Shown here: positions 1 to 8,969 of the stretch, piece by piece | How positions within the stretch are numbered: the stretch's first letter is position 1 | How the letters are laid out: each line of letters opens with the position of its first letter | Assembly (NCBI GenBank): GCA_965243805.1 | Contig: OZ251577.1 | Location: 3,410,001-3,474,000, forward strand | Direction: 5' to 3' | Length of the DNA: 64,000 bases | From: CATQHQ01 sp965243805 | GTDB lineage: Bacteria; Gemmatimonadota; Gemmatimonadetes; Longimicrobiales; Gaopeijiaceae | Notes under the pieces: generated by a model | Seen by the model: only the letters and a program-made list of their open reading frames with translations | The model's database searches: none | What the model was told of the DNA's origin: nothing | Translations under genes and position numbers: made by a program

Positions 1-3000
1 CACCAGGAGCGCTTTTCCAGCGACGATGCGTACCGAGCGATGGATTCGGCGGAACGGCTGCTGACGGCGGTCTCGGCGTCCCAGGCGGCCGAAGTTGGGG
101 CAATGAAGGCGGAGCTTCTCCGGCAGACCGTGGACCAGCAGACAAGGAACCGGGAGCGGCGAGCGGCGGGACCGCTAGCGGCGAAGGCGTCGTCGTCGTT
201 GACGCCGTGGCGACAGGTGGTCAAGCCCCATGACGACGTGAGCAGCGGCAGGTACCGGCACGCCGAGTTCGCTGCCGACCTGTGGCAAGTCCATCGCGGA
301 GGGGGGAGCCCCGAGTACAGGGACCCCGAGTCGTTCTTCCGACGCACCTACCTGACCGACAGCCTGAGCAAGTTGCTCGTGGGAGCCCTCCGGCGGGCGT
401 CGGGTGCCGGCGGCGATCCGGTGGTGCAGCTTCAGACCAACTTCGGTGGCGGCAAGACCCACTCCATGCTTGCTCTGTACCACTTGCTTTCGGGGAATGC
501 GCCGCGAGAGCTGGACGAGGTGGGGGAGCTGCTGGAGGAGGCTGGCGTGGCGGCGGCGCCCCGAGCCAAGCGCGTGGTGCTGGTGGGAAACCGGATGTCG
601 CCCGGCAATCCGGTCGTAAAGTCCGACGGCACCGAGGTGCGCACACTTTGGGGGGAGCTGGCTTGGCAGCTGGGAGGACGCGACGCCTTCGAGAAGGTGC
701 GCCTGGACGACGAGAAGGCCACCAGTCCCGGCGACCGGTTGCGAGCGCTCTTTGAGGAGTACGGTCCCGTCCTGGTTCTGATCGACGAATGGGTTGCCTA
801 CGCCCGCCAGCTTCACGAGCAGAGCGACCTGCCTGGGGGTAGCTTCGAGACCCAGTTCACCTTTGCGCAGGCGCTTACCGAGTCGGCGAAGGTGGTGGAC
901 GACTGCCTGCTGGTGGTGTCGCTTCCGGCTTCGGCCTCGGCCGGCACGAGCAGCGGTTCGACCCAGGCCGACGACGCGGAGGTAGGCGGCGTCAGGGGAC
1001 GAGATGCGCTGAACCGGTTGGCCAATGTGGTCGGTCGAGTGGCAACGGCATGGCAGCCGGCAACCTCCGAAGAAGGCTTTGAGATCGTGCGGCGGCGGCT
1101 CTTTGAGCCTCTGGACGGCGAAGCGCTCAAGGCCAGAGACCTGACGGCACGGCAGTTCGGAGCGCTCTACCGCCGGTCCAAGGGGGCGTTTCCATCCGAA
1201 TGCCACGATCCGGCCTACGGGAAGCGCATCCGGGCGGCGTACCCGATTCACCCGGAGGTATTCGACCGCCTTTACAGCGATTGGTCGTCGCTGGCCAAGT
1301 TCCAGCGGACGCGCGGGGTGCTGCGCCTCATGGCGTCGGTCGTTCACAGCTTGTGGGAAAGCGGTGACGGTAGTTCGCTGATCCTGCCGTCCATGATTCC
1401 AGTGGACGACCCGAGGGTACAGTCCGAGCTGACGCGCTATCTAACCGACAACTGGACACCGATCATCGGCGCGGATGTGGACGGTCCCAACTCGTCGCCA
1501 CACAAGCTGGACGCCGAGTTCTCCAACCTGGGCAAGCACTCGGCCACCCGCCGGGTAGCGCGCACCGTCTACATGGGGTCGGCGCCGGTGACGGGCGCGG
1601 CCAACCGGGGGATCGACGACCGCAACGTCAATCTGGGTTGCGTCATGCCCGGCGAGCCTGCCTCTGTCTTCGGCGATGCGCTTCGCCGCTTGGCGTCGCG
1701 GGCCACCTACCTGTACCAGGACCGCACACGCTACTGGTACGGCACTCAGCCCACCGTGGCGAAGCTGGCGGAGCAGCGTGCGGCGGAGCTGGCTAGCAGC
1801 GAACCTCACAGGGCGAGCGACGAGCTGGAGCGGCGGCTGCGGAAGGAGTTCGGCGGCGGGGCCTCCAAAGCCGAGCATCTGCGCGTCCATCTGCTTCCCC
1901 GTTCCCCCGACGACGTGCCCGACGACCGAGACGCCCGACTCGTGGTGCTGCCTGCCGACGCCGCCTACTCGAGGGAGAAGGGCAACGAAGCGATCGCCTT
2001 CGCGCAGCGGCTGCTGGAGAACCGGGGCAGGGGACCCCGCGTCTACCGGAACGCACTGGTCTTCCTGGCCGCCGACAAGGTGCGGATGCAGGACATGGAC
2101 CAAGCACTGCGCGAGTACTTGGCCTGGGAGTCGATCTTGGAGGACAAAGAGACCCTCAACCTGGACCCGCACCAGGCGCGGCAGGCCGACGTGCGCCTGA
2201 AGTCGGCGAACGAAGGGGTCGAGGCACGGATGCCCGAGGTGTACAAATGGCTGCTAGTGCCCGAACAGCAGGACGCGGCGTCTCCCGTGGAGTGGCGGTC
2301 CACGGAGATGAGGAACCGGGAGAATGTGGCGAGGCGGGTGTTCAAGCGGATCAGCGACGAGGACTACGTGATCTCGCGCCTGGGTGCCACCATCCTTCGG
2401 AGCCGCATGGATGATGTGCCTCTCTGGCGCGGGAACCACGTACCGCTCCGCCAGCTGATCGACGACTTCGCCACCTATCCGTACCTGCCTCGGCTGGCCG
2501 GGCCCCAGGTCGTCGCTGACGCGGTGGGGAAGGGCGTCGGGGTCCTGCTGTGGCGGGAAGAGGGCTTCGCCTACGCCGAGAGTTGGGACGACGACGCGCA
2601 ACGCTACCGGGGCCTGAACGTGGAATCAGCGAAGTTGACTGCCGACGACCGCGTGCTGGTAGTGAAGCCTGATGCCGCCCAAGCCCAAGTCGACGCGGAG
2701 CGGGCCGAGAGGCCCCCGGGGTCCGTGCCGCCGGGGGAAGGCGAGGATCCACGCGACGACGGTTCGTCAACTGGTAGCGCAGATACCGAAGGCACAACCG
2801 ATCCAGTGCCGTCTCCCCAGCCCCGCCGCTTCCACGGTTCCGTCAAGCTGGACCCGGAGCGCGTGGGCAGGGACGCTGGCCGCATCGCCGAGGAAGTGGT
2901 CGCCCACTTGGCAGGGCTGGTAGGCTCCGAAGTGACCGTTACGTTGGAGATTGACGCGAGATTCGGCGAGGAAACGCCGGACGGCACCGGTGGAGTGCCG

Positions 3001-3075
3001 GACCACATAGTGCGGGCCGTCACAGAAAACTGCCGCACGCTCGGGTTCGACGACCACGGCTTCGAGACGGAGTAG
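1..3075 (+). CDS. DUF499-family AAA+ ATPase, 5'-truncated by window edge
   Basis: The reading frame is open to the first base, so the gene starts outside the window; the first internal ATG is at 40. What remains is about 1,020 residues. A Walker A-like GGGKTH lies about 140 residues in and a Walker B-like VLVLIDEW about 250 residues in. A Pro/Glu/Ser-rich linker precedes a small C-terminal domain. These features match DUF499 ATPases, whose N terminus is usually a Swt1-type HEPN domain; the first 45 visible residues look like the end of that domain. DUF499 proteins are known mostly from defence-type islands, beside DUF1156 methyltransferases and helicases. Those partners are not visible and would lie upstream. 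Family assignment is fairly sure; the antiphage role is inferred from family context. Confidence 0.82.
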   Translation, partial: HQERFSSDDAYRAMDSAERLLTAVSASQAAEVGAMKAELLRQTVDQQTRNRERRAAGPLAAKASSSLTPWRQVVKPHDDVSSGRYRHAEFAADLWQVHRGGGSPEYRDPESFFRRTYLTDSLSKLLVGALRRASGAGGDPVVQLQTNFGGGKTHSMLALYHLLSGNAPRELDEVGELLEEAGVAAAPRAKRVVLVGNRMSPGNPVVKSDGTEVRTLWGELAWQLGGRDAFEKVRLDDEKATSPGDRLRALFEEYGPVLVLIDEWVAYARQLHEQSDLPGGSFETQFTFAQALTESAKVVDDCLLVVSLPASASAGTSSGSTQADDAEVGGVRGRDALNRLANVVGRVATAWQPATSEEGFEIVRRRLFEPLDGEALKARDLTARQFGALYRRSKGAFPSECHDPAYGKRIRAAYPIHPEVFDRLYSDWSSLAKFQRTRGVLRLMASVVHSLWESGDGSSLILPSMIPVDDPRVQSELTRYLTDNWTPIIGADVDGPNSSPHKLDAEFSNLGKHSATRRVARTVYMGSAPVTGAANRGIDDRNVNLGCVMPGEPASVFGDALRRLASRATYLYQDRTRYWYGTQPTVAKLAEQRAAELASSEPHRASDELERRLRKEFGGGASKAEHLRVHLLPRSPDDVPDDRDARLVVLPADAAYSREKGNEAIAFAQRLLENRGRGPRVYRNALVFLAADKVRMQDMDQALREYLAWESILEDKETLNLDPHQARQADVRLKSANEGVEARMPEVYKWLLVPEQQDAASPVEWRSTEMRNRENVARRVFKRISDEDYVISRLGATILRSRMDDVPLWRGNHVPLRQLIDDFATYPYLPRLAGPQVVADAVGKGVGVLLWREEGFAYAESWDDDAQRYRGLNVESAKLTADDRVLVVKPDAAQAQVDAERAERPPGSVPPGEGEDPRDDGSSTGSADTEGTTDPVPSPQPRRFHGSVKLDPERVGRDAGRIAEEVVAHLAGLVGSEVTVTLEIDARFGEETPDGTGGVPDHIVRAVTENCRTLGFDDHGFETE

Positions 3076-3100
3076 CGGACGCAGGGACCGGGAGATCGCG

Positions 3101-3751
3101 ATGATCCACGGATGGTGGTGCAGAACAAGGACGTTCCCGACCAAGTGCAGGTACTGTCAGCAGGAGGTGTTCTTCTTCTCCTGCAACTGCGGCTCCGCCG
3201 TCTTCTTCGACCAGTTGGGTCCACCGTGGCCGATTCACCCGTGCCACCCCGAGGACGACCCGTACGCGCCCGAGAAGCCCAACACGTCGTTCGTGCCGCT
3301 CCGAGAGCGCTTGGTGCCGGTGAGCAATCCGTTCAAGGGGCCGTTTCCGGGGATCGAGGCGGATGTGGTTCGTCGGGCGACGGCCAAGGTGGACGATCAC
3401 CCCATCCTCAGGATCGACCCCGAGCCGAAGTCGCGCAGAATAATCGTCGGTGAGGTGCGTGAACTGACGCTGGCAGCGAACGTGTTCAAAGCGTACCGCT
3501 ACTCCGACGCGCTGATGGGCCGCGCCATGTTGGGCAAGCTCGGGGCGCAACCGGTGGGCAAGATCACGGTACACGCACCGCCCGCGGAGCCCGGCGACCA
3601 CGTTCGAGAGAGTTACAACGCCTGGATCCCGTCGTCCCGGATTCGAGATTCCAGGGTCGCCCGAGGTGCCGCTGTCGTTGCGGAAGTCGAAGGCGTCCCC
3701 GTGCCCGACCGCTCACCAGCGTGGTTCTGCGTCCAGATTGAGCTGCTGTAG
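3101..3751 (+). CDS. Cys/His-rich unknown protein following DUF499 ATPase
   Basis: This 216-residue protein is not a family I recognise. Its first 50 residues carry closely spaced Cys and His (a Cys near residue 7, then CRYC, CNC and HPCH) separated by aromatic residues, which looks like a zinc-ribbon-type metal site. The remaining 160 residues are mixed alpha/beta without an obvious catalytic motif. It begins 25 bp after the DUF499 stop on the same strand, so it is probably co-transcribed and part of the same putative defence module. The ATG at 3101 keeps all the Cys residues. There is no signal peptide or membrane segment. Function unknown. Confidence 0.6.
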   Translation: MIHGWWCRTRTFPTKCRYCQQEVFFFSCNCGSAVFFDQLGPPWPIHPCHPEDDPYAPEKPNTSFVPLRERLVPVSNPFKGPFPGIEADVVRRATAKVDDHPILRIDPEPKSRRIIVGEVRELTLAANVFKAYRYSDALMGRAMLGKLGAQPVGKITVHAPPAEPGDHVRESYNAWIPSSRIRDSRVARGAAVVAEVEGVPVPDRSPAWFCVQIELL

Positions 3752-3832
3752 GAGGTCAGTTGCCTCTTCCCGCAGACACTCGGTATAGGCCGGAACACAT
3801 CGCCGCTCCGCCGACAGCCCATCTCTATCAGC

Positions 3833-4045
3833 TTATAGCAACTTGCGGAATTCTGTCACAGTAAGGCCAGCGTCCTTCACGATCTTGCCCATCGTAAATC
3901 CGTTGATTGGATTGTTGCGAGGAATAACAACTGTATGCTTGCCTTTGGTCATGATGATATGCTTACTGCTTCTGGCTACACGATAACCGAGCTTACTGAG
4001 TGCTCTGACTGCGTTCATGTGGTTTACACCGGGAAGTTTGGGCAT
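3833..4045 (-). CDS. hicA: HicA-family toxin (mRNA interferase)
   Basis: This 70-residue protein has the HicA layout: a short N-terminal helix, a GYRVARSSKHIIM segment that supplies the conserved His of the dsRBD-like fold, a Val-Val-Ile-Pro strand and a C-terminal TVTEFRKLL helix. HicA toxins cleave mRNA and stop translation until neutralised by HicB. It lies 109 bp downstream of a HicB-like gene on the same strand, the antitoxin-first order. Base composition is clearly more AT-rich than the surrounding sequence, which suggests recent acquisition. Family call is firm; activity is not tested. Confidence 0.85.
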   Translation of the reverse strand: MPKLPGVNHMNAVRALSKLGYRVARSSKHIIMTKGKHTVVIPRNNPINGFTMGKIVKDAGLTVTEFRKLL

Positions 4046-4154
4046 GACTAACCACCTTTCTGTTGTGCACGAGTCGTGCGGATTGCGGGAAAACGATTGA
4101 CTGCTACGTTGATGCTAGTTCTAGCCTAGCCGATTTCTATTTGAAAAGCAACTA

Positions 4155-4415
4155 CTAGATTGCAATTTCGATTTCTCGAGCCTGGACCCCTGGCGGTGTC
4201 GTGTTTTCGGACATGACTTCCAAGTAGTCACGGAGGGCGTCGGCAATATTCTCCATGGCGTCTTCCTCAGTGTCTCCCTGCGACACGCACCCGGGGAGCC
4301 CTGGAATCCAAACGCAAAAGCCCTCTTCGGACTCATGTAGCGCAACCCGGCATCTCGCGACTTTCCTGGCCGTACCGAAACCAGCTTCCTGCTTGGGTGC
4401 TGCCACATGTCCCAT
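4155..4415 (-). CDS. hicB: HicB-family antitoxin, short form
   Basis: An 86-residue protein with the HicB core: EEGFCVWIPGLPGCVSQGDT followed by a helix with EEDAMENIADALRDYL. This is the partially degraded RNase H-like fold that binds HicA. No C-terminal HTH or ribbon-helix-helix is present, so it may not autorepress by itself, as in other short HicB proteins. The first 20 residues before RVALHE are not part of the usual fold, so translation may start further in than position 4415. It is upstream of hicA on the same strand and probably co-transcribed. Confidence 0.8.
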   Translation of the reverse strand: MGHVAAPKQEAGFGTARKVARCRVALHESEEGFCVWIPGLPGCVSQGDTEEDAMENIADALRDYLEVMSENTTPPGVQAREIEIAI

Positions 4416-4494
4416 TGGAGTCTCCGTATGCAGTTTGTTACCCTCCGCGCATCGGAAGGTCCAGCCTACACTGTCGCACAGGCCAAGCCAGAAG

Positions 4495-5799
4495 TCAAGC
4501 TCCCAAGGGTGCCCTCCCCTCCACCATCAGCTCCGTCCTGGCCCGGAACCGGTCGTCGTCTTCCGCTAGCAGCCCCATCTCGACGAGCCCGTCCAGGTCG
4601 CGCAGCAGCGTTCGCTCCGAGAGGTCGGCGTAGGCTCGGGCCAAGTCGGGGTCGAGCAGCACAAGGTCGTCGGGAGCCAGCGTCGTGTCCAGGGGTACTG
4701 CCAGCATCAGGGCGCGTCGCCGCCGAAAGACCGACTTCTTGCGGTGCTCCACTTCCGCGAACCGTTGGAAGACGAAGCTGCGCCACGCCGTCTCCAGCTG
4801 GGGTCGCCGGAGCGCCTGCGCCAACTGGGCCAGTCCGTCGCCGAACCCCTCTGCGGCGTAGGCGATGAACGAGGTCAGGGATCGGTCCTCGATGGCACGG
4901 CGAACCTGTCGCAGGTACGCTCGGCGGGTATCGGCGTAGTGCTCGGGCAGGATGTGGCAAGCGAGCCCCGGTACGCCGGCCCGAAGCAGGTTGAAGCTCT
5001 CGGCAAGGCGGGCGGTCCGGCCGTTGCCAGCGGCGAAAGGGTGAATCCACAGGATGTAGAGGTGGGACGCCACGGCGCGGACGAACCCCTCGACGAAGCT
5101 CTGGTCGCCCTCCTGGGACGAACCCGCCACGGACGAAGTGTGGGTGGCGGGCGACTGGGTCGTCGGCGGTCGAACTGCCCTCGGCCACGGGGTCGCGGGA
5201 AACTCGCGCTCCAACCAGTGGCACAACTCCTCGACCAACCCCGGGACGTGGCTTGCGGCGGGACGAAACTCCCCGGGGACGCCCCCGAAGTGCTGTCCTA
5301 GCCTCCATCCGAGCGCCTTGTGCAGCTTCAGAAGCGTCGCCGGCGACAGCGCAGGGCCGGGCTGCTCCACGCCCAGCAGCATCTTGGTCGCCCTTGCGGC
5401 GTTTCGGAGTTCGGCGGCTAGGTGCTTCTGGCTGGTCGCCCGCTTGCGGCCTGCGAGCAGGGCGGCCGCTTCGTCCTTCGACAACGTGCCTCCGGCCAGC
5501 GTCGTTGTTGCCGTGCTCGCTCGAACTACGGCGTCGTCCAGCAGGGTGAGGCGCACTTCGGGCCGAACGGGCGTCTCCCGAAGAGTCCCCACGGTGGCGT
5601 CGCACCAGCCAAGGATGTGTCGGGTCCTGGCCGATATCCCCCAATGACGCCGGAAGCGGGGGGTAGAGACGGGCCGGACTCGAGAAGGGGAAGCTCGGGA
5701 CAGGAGCGAGGAGTCGTTGCGATCCGAGGCCGAACTCCCATCCCCCAAATTAGTATGGGAATTTGGCGAACCAACGCCGTCACCGCCGACTCCACTCAT
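4495..5799 (-). CDS. Fic-domain AMPylator-like protein with C-terminal winged helix
   Basis: The canonical Fic motif HPFAAGNGRTAR is at residues 253-264, with catalytic His253. Fic enzymes transfer AMP or another nucleotide moiety to hydroxyl groups of target proteins. An upstream helix at residues 95-104 aligns with the class II inhibitory motif [S/T]xxxE[G/N], but the Glu position is Ala102 (T-T-T-L-A-G). The C-terminal 40 residues look like a winged-helix domain (LSERTLLRDLDGLVEMGLL). The first 50 residues are Ser/Gly-rich and may not be translated. The gene lies at the border between the accessory edge and core genes. Target and toxicity are unknown. Confidence 0.85.
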   Translation of the reverse strand: MSGVGGDGVGSPNSHTNLGDGSSASDRNDSSLLSRASPSRVRPVSTPRFRRHWGISARTRHILGWCDATVGTLRETPVRPEVRLTLLDDAVVRASTATTTLAGGTLSKDEAAALLAGRKRATSQKHLAAELRNAARATKMLLGVEQPGPALSPATLLKLHKALGWRLGQHFGGVPGEFRPAASHVPGLVEELCHWLEREFPATPWPRAVRPPTTQSPATHTSSVAGSSQEGDQSFVEGFVRAVASHLYILWIHPFAAGNGRTARLAESFNLLRAGVPGLACHILPEHYADTRRAYLRQVRRAIEDRSLTSFIAYAAEGFGDGLAQLAQALRRPQLETAWRSFVFQRFAEVEHRKKSVFRRRRALMLAVPLDTTLAPDDLVLLDPDLARAYADLSERTLLRDLDGLVEMGLLAEDDDRFRARTELMVEGRAPLGA

Positions 5800-5823
5800 T
5801 GGCCAGAGCCCTCCTAGGCCGGG

Positions 5824-5857
5824 TTGGACAGATTCTCGGACAAAATAATGGTACTAT
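5824..5857 (+). promoter_or_regulatory. AT-rich island upstream of icd, possible promoter
   Basis: The 289 bp between the fic start and icd hold no convincing gene. An AT-rich island near 5840-5860 stands out in very GC-rich surroundings. It includes AATAAT (5844-5849, five of six matches to the -10 consensus) with TTGGAC at 5824-5829, but the spacing is only 14 bp. The rest is Arg/Pro/Ala-type low-complexity sequence. It could serve icd, fic or both. Weak call. Confidence 0.25.
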
Positions 5858-6088
5858 TTGACGGGAGATTCGTCCACCGCTCGACGCGAAACGCCGGTGC
5901 GCTGGTGGCGACCGCCTGCCCGAGAGACGCGACCGCCTGCGCCCGACCCCCCTTCCAATCCAACCCGGCCAGCCTTCAATTGAGACGGTGGCCGCATCGT
6001 CGGCCCCGGCACGCAAGTCCGCACGCAAGCCTCGGCACGCACGCAACCACCCGCGCCCAACCACCAACCCCCGCCCGGAGCCCGTCCC

Positions 6089-7327
<1,239 letters not shown>

Positions 7328-7362
7328 CTTCCTAGCGGCACCAAAGAGGGAGGAAGACGCTC

Positions 7363-8943
7363 ATGCGGATCGAGGTGGTGGAGTTGCCCTACGAGACTGG
7401 GAACGGGTTCCCGGAGGCGCTTGTCGGGGCGGTGACGGTGGTGCCGGTCTCGCACTCCTTCAGGGAGGAGGACTACGATTGGCCGACCAGCGGCCGGATG
7501 GCTGTGGCCCTGGACCGCCATGCCGGGTATCCGTTCCGGGAGGCCTGTGCCGCAAAGCGCTTCGTTGCTCGGGACGGGGCCTGGGTGGAAGGAAGCGGGG
7601 ACGGGAGCGTCGGGCCGACGCGGGTGCGCTTCGTGGGATTGGGCGAGCAGCCCCCAATCAACGCTGTGGACGTGGCGCCCGCAATGGGGCGAATTCGAAA
7701 TGCGGCCGGGCAGGCCGTGCGGGCCGCCGAGGACCACGGAGCGACGCAACTAGCTTTCCTTGCCCCCCACCCGCGGGCTGGCATGACCGGCCGGGTTGCC
7801 GAGGCCATTGCCCAGAGCATGGCACTGGCTGCGTGGCGCTTCGACGAATTCAAGTCGGATCCGTTGCGGCGATCGGGACGTGCCGCGCCGCTCGTCGAGT
7901 CCGCCGTCGTACTGGTGGCCGACAAAGACTTGGAGACGTGGCGCGAGCACATCCACCGAGGCGTCGTCTATGCGGACGCGGCGAACTTGGCCCGGACGCT
8001 GCAGGCCCGGCCGGGAAACGTGGCGACGCCGTGCCACTTGGCCGAGGAGGCCGAGCGGATCGCCGAGGAGGCCGGCCTGGAGTGCACGATTCTGGGGCCG
8101 GAGGAGCTGGAGCGCGAGCGCATGGGCGCGTTTCTGTCGGTCACCCAGGGGTCCGACCAGGAGCCGCGGATGATCGTCCTCCGCCACTCTGGCGGCGACC
8201 CCGACGAAGCTCCAGTGGTGCTGGTGGGGAAGGGCCTCACCTTCGACGCGGGGGGAATCTCCATCAAGCCCGCGAAGGGGATGGAGGATATGAAGTACGA
8301 CATGTCCGGGGGCGCCGCCGTGCTGGGCGCCATGTGGGGGGCGGGACGGCTGGAACTTCCGATCAACGTGGTGGGGATCGTGCCGTGCTGCGAGAACCTG
8401 CTGAACGGGTCCGCCAACAAGCCCGGCGACGTGGTGATCACCCGTTCGGGCAAGTCCGTCGAAGTGATCAACACCGACGCGGAAGGCCGCCTCCTTCTGG
8501 CCGACGCTCTGGACTACGCCCTGCAGTTGGAGCCGCGGTGCATCGTCGACTGCGCCACGCTGACGGGAGCGTGCGTGGTGGCGCTGGGCCATCACTATTC
8601 GGCGGTTCTGGGCAACGACGACTGGCTGATCACGGAGCTGGAGTTCTCGGGGAGAAAGGAGAACGAGGAGTGCTGGCGGCTGCCGATGGGAGACGAATAC
8701 CGGAGGCAACTGAAGAGCGACGTGGCCGATTTCAAGAACGTCGGCGGCCGGACCGCGGGCACGATCACCGCAGCGTGCTTCCTCGCCGAGTTCGTGGGAG
8801 AGACGCCCTGGGCACACCTGGACATCGCCGGCACGGCCTACGGCAAGACCAAGAAACCCTACTTGCGCAACGGTCCTCTGGGGAACCCGTGCCGCCTCCT
8901 GCTCCGTTGGCTGGAAATCACCGGGCCGGCCCCGCCGTACTAG
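7363..8943 (+). CDS. pepA: M17 leucyl aminopeptidase
   Basis: A 526-residue cytosolic metallo-aminopeptidase that removes N-terminal residues from peptides. The C-terminal catalytic domain carries the M17 signatures: GKGLTFDAGGISIKP with the metal and catalytic Lys residues, MKYDMSGGAAVLG, and NTDAEGRLLLADAL. The N-terminal 170 residues form the less conserved macrodomain-like region. A GGGAGGA ribosome-binding site sits 8 bp before ATG 7363. It may share a transcript with icd, which ends 35 bp upstream. Full-length with no missing catalytic residue. Confidence 0.95.
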   Translation: MRIEVVELPYETGNGFPEALVGAVTVVPVSHSFREEDYDWPTSGRMAVALDRHAGYPFREACAAKRFVARDGAWVEGSGDGSVGPTRVRFVGLGEQPPINAVDVAPAMGRIRNAAGQAVRAAEDHGATQLAFLAPHPRAGMTGRVAEAIAQSMALAAWRFDEFKSDPLRRSGRAAPLVESAVVLVADKDLETWREHIHRGVVYADAANLARTLQARPGNVATPCHLAEEAERIAEEAGLECTILGPEELERERMGAFLSVTQGSDQEPRMIVLRHSGGDPDEAPVVLVGKGLTFDAGGISIKPAKGMEDMKYDMSGGAAVLGAMWGAGRLELPINVVGIVPCCENLLNGSANKPGDVVITRSGKSVEVINTDAEGRLLLADALDYALQLEPRCIVDCATLTGACVVALGHHYSAVLGNDDWLITELEFSGRKENEECWRLPMGDEYRRQLKSDVADFKNVGGRTAGTITAACFLAEFVGETPWAHLDIAGTAYGKTKKPYLRNGPLGNPCRLLLRWLEITGPAPPY

Positions 8944-8969
8944 GGCGAGTCGCTGGGGGCGCGGGGGGC

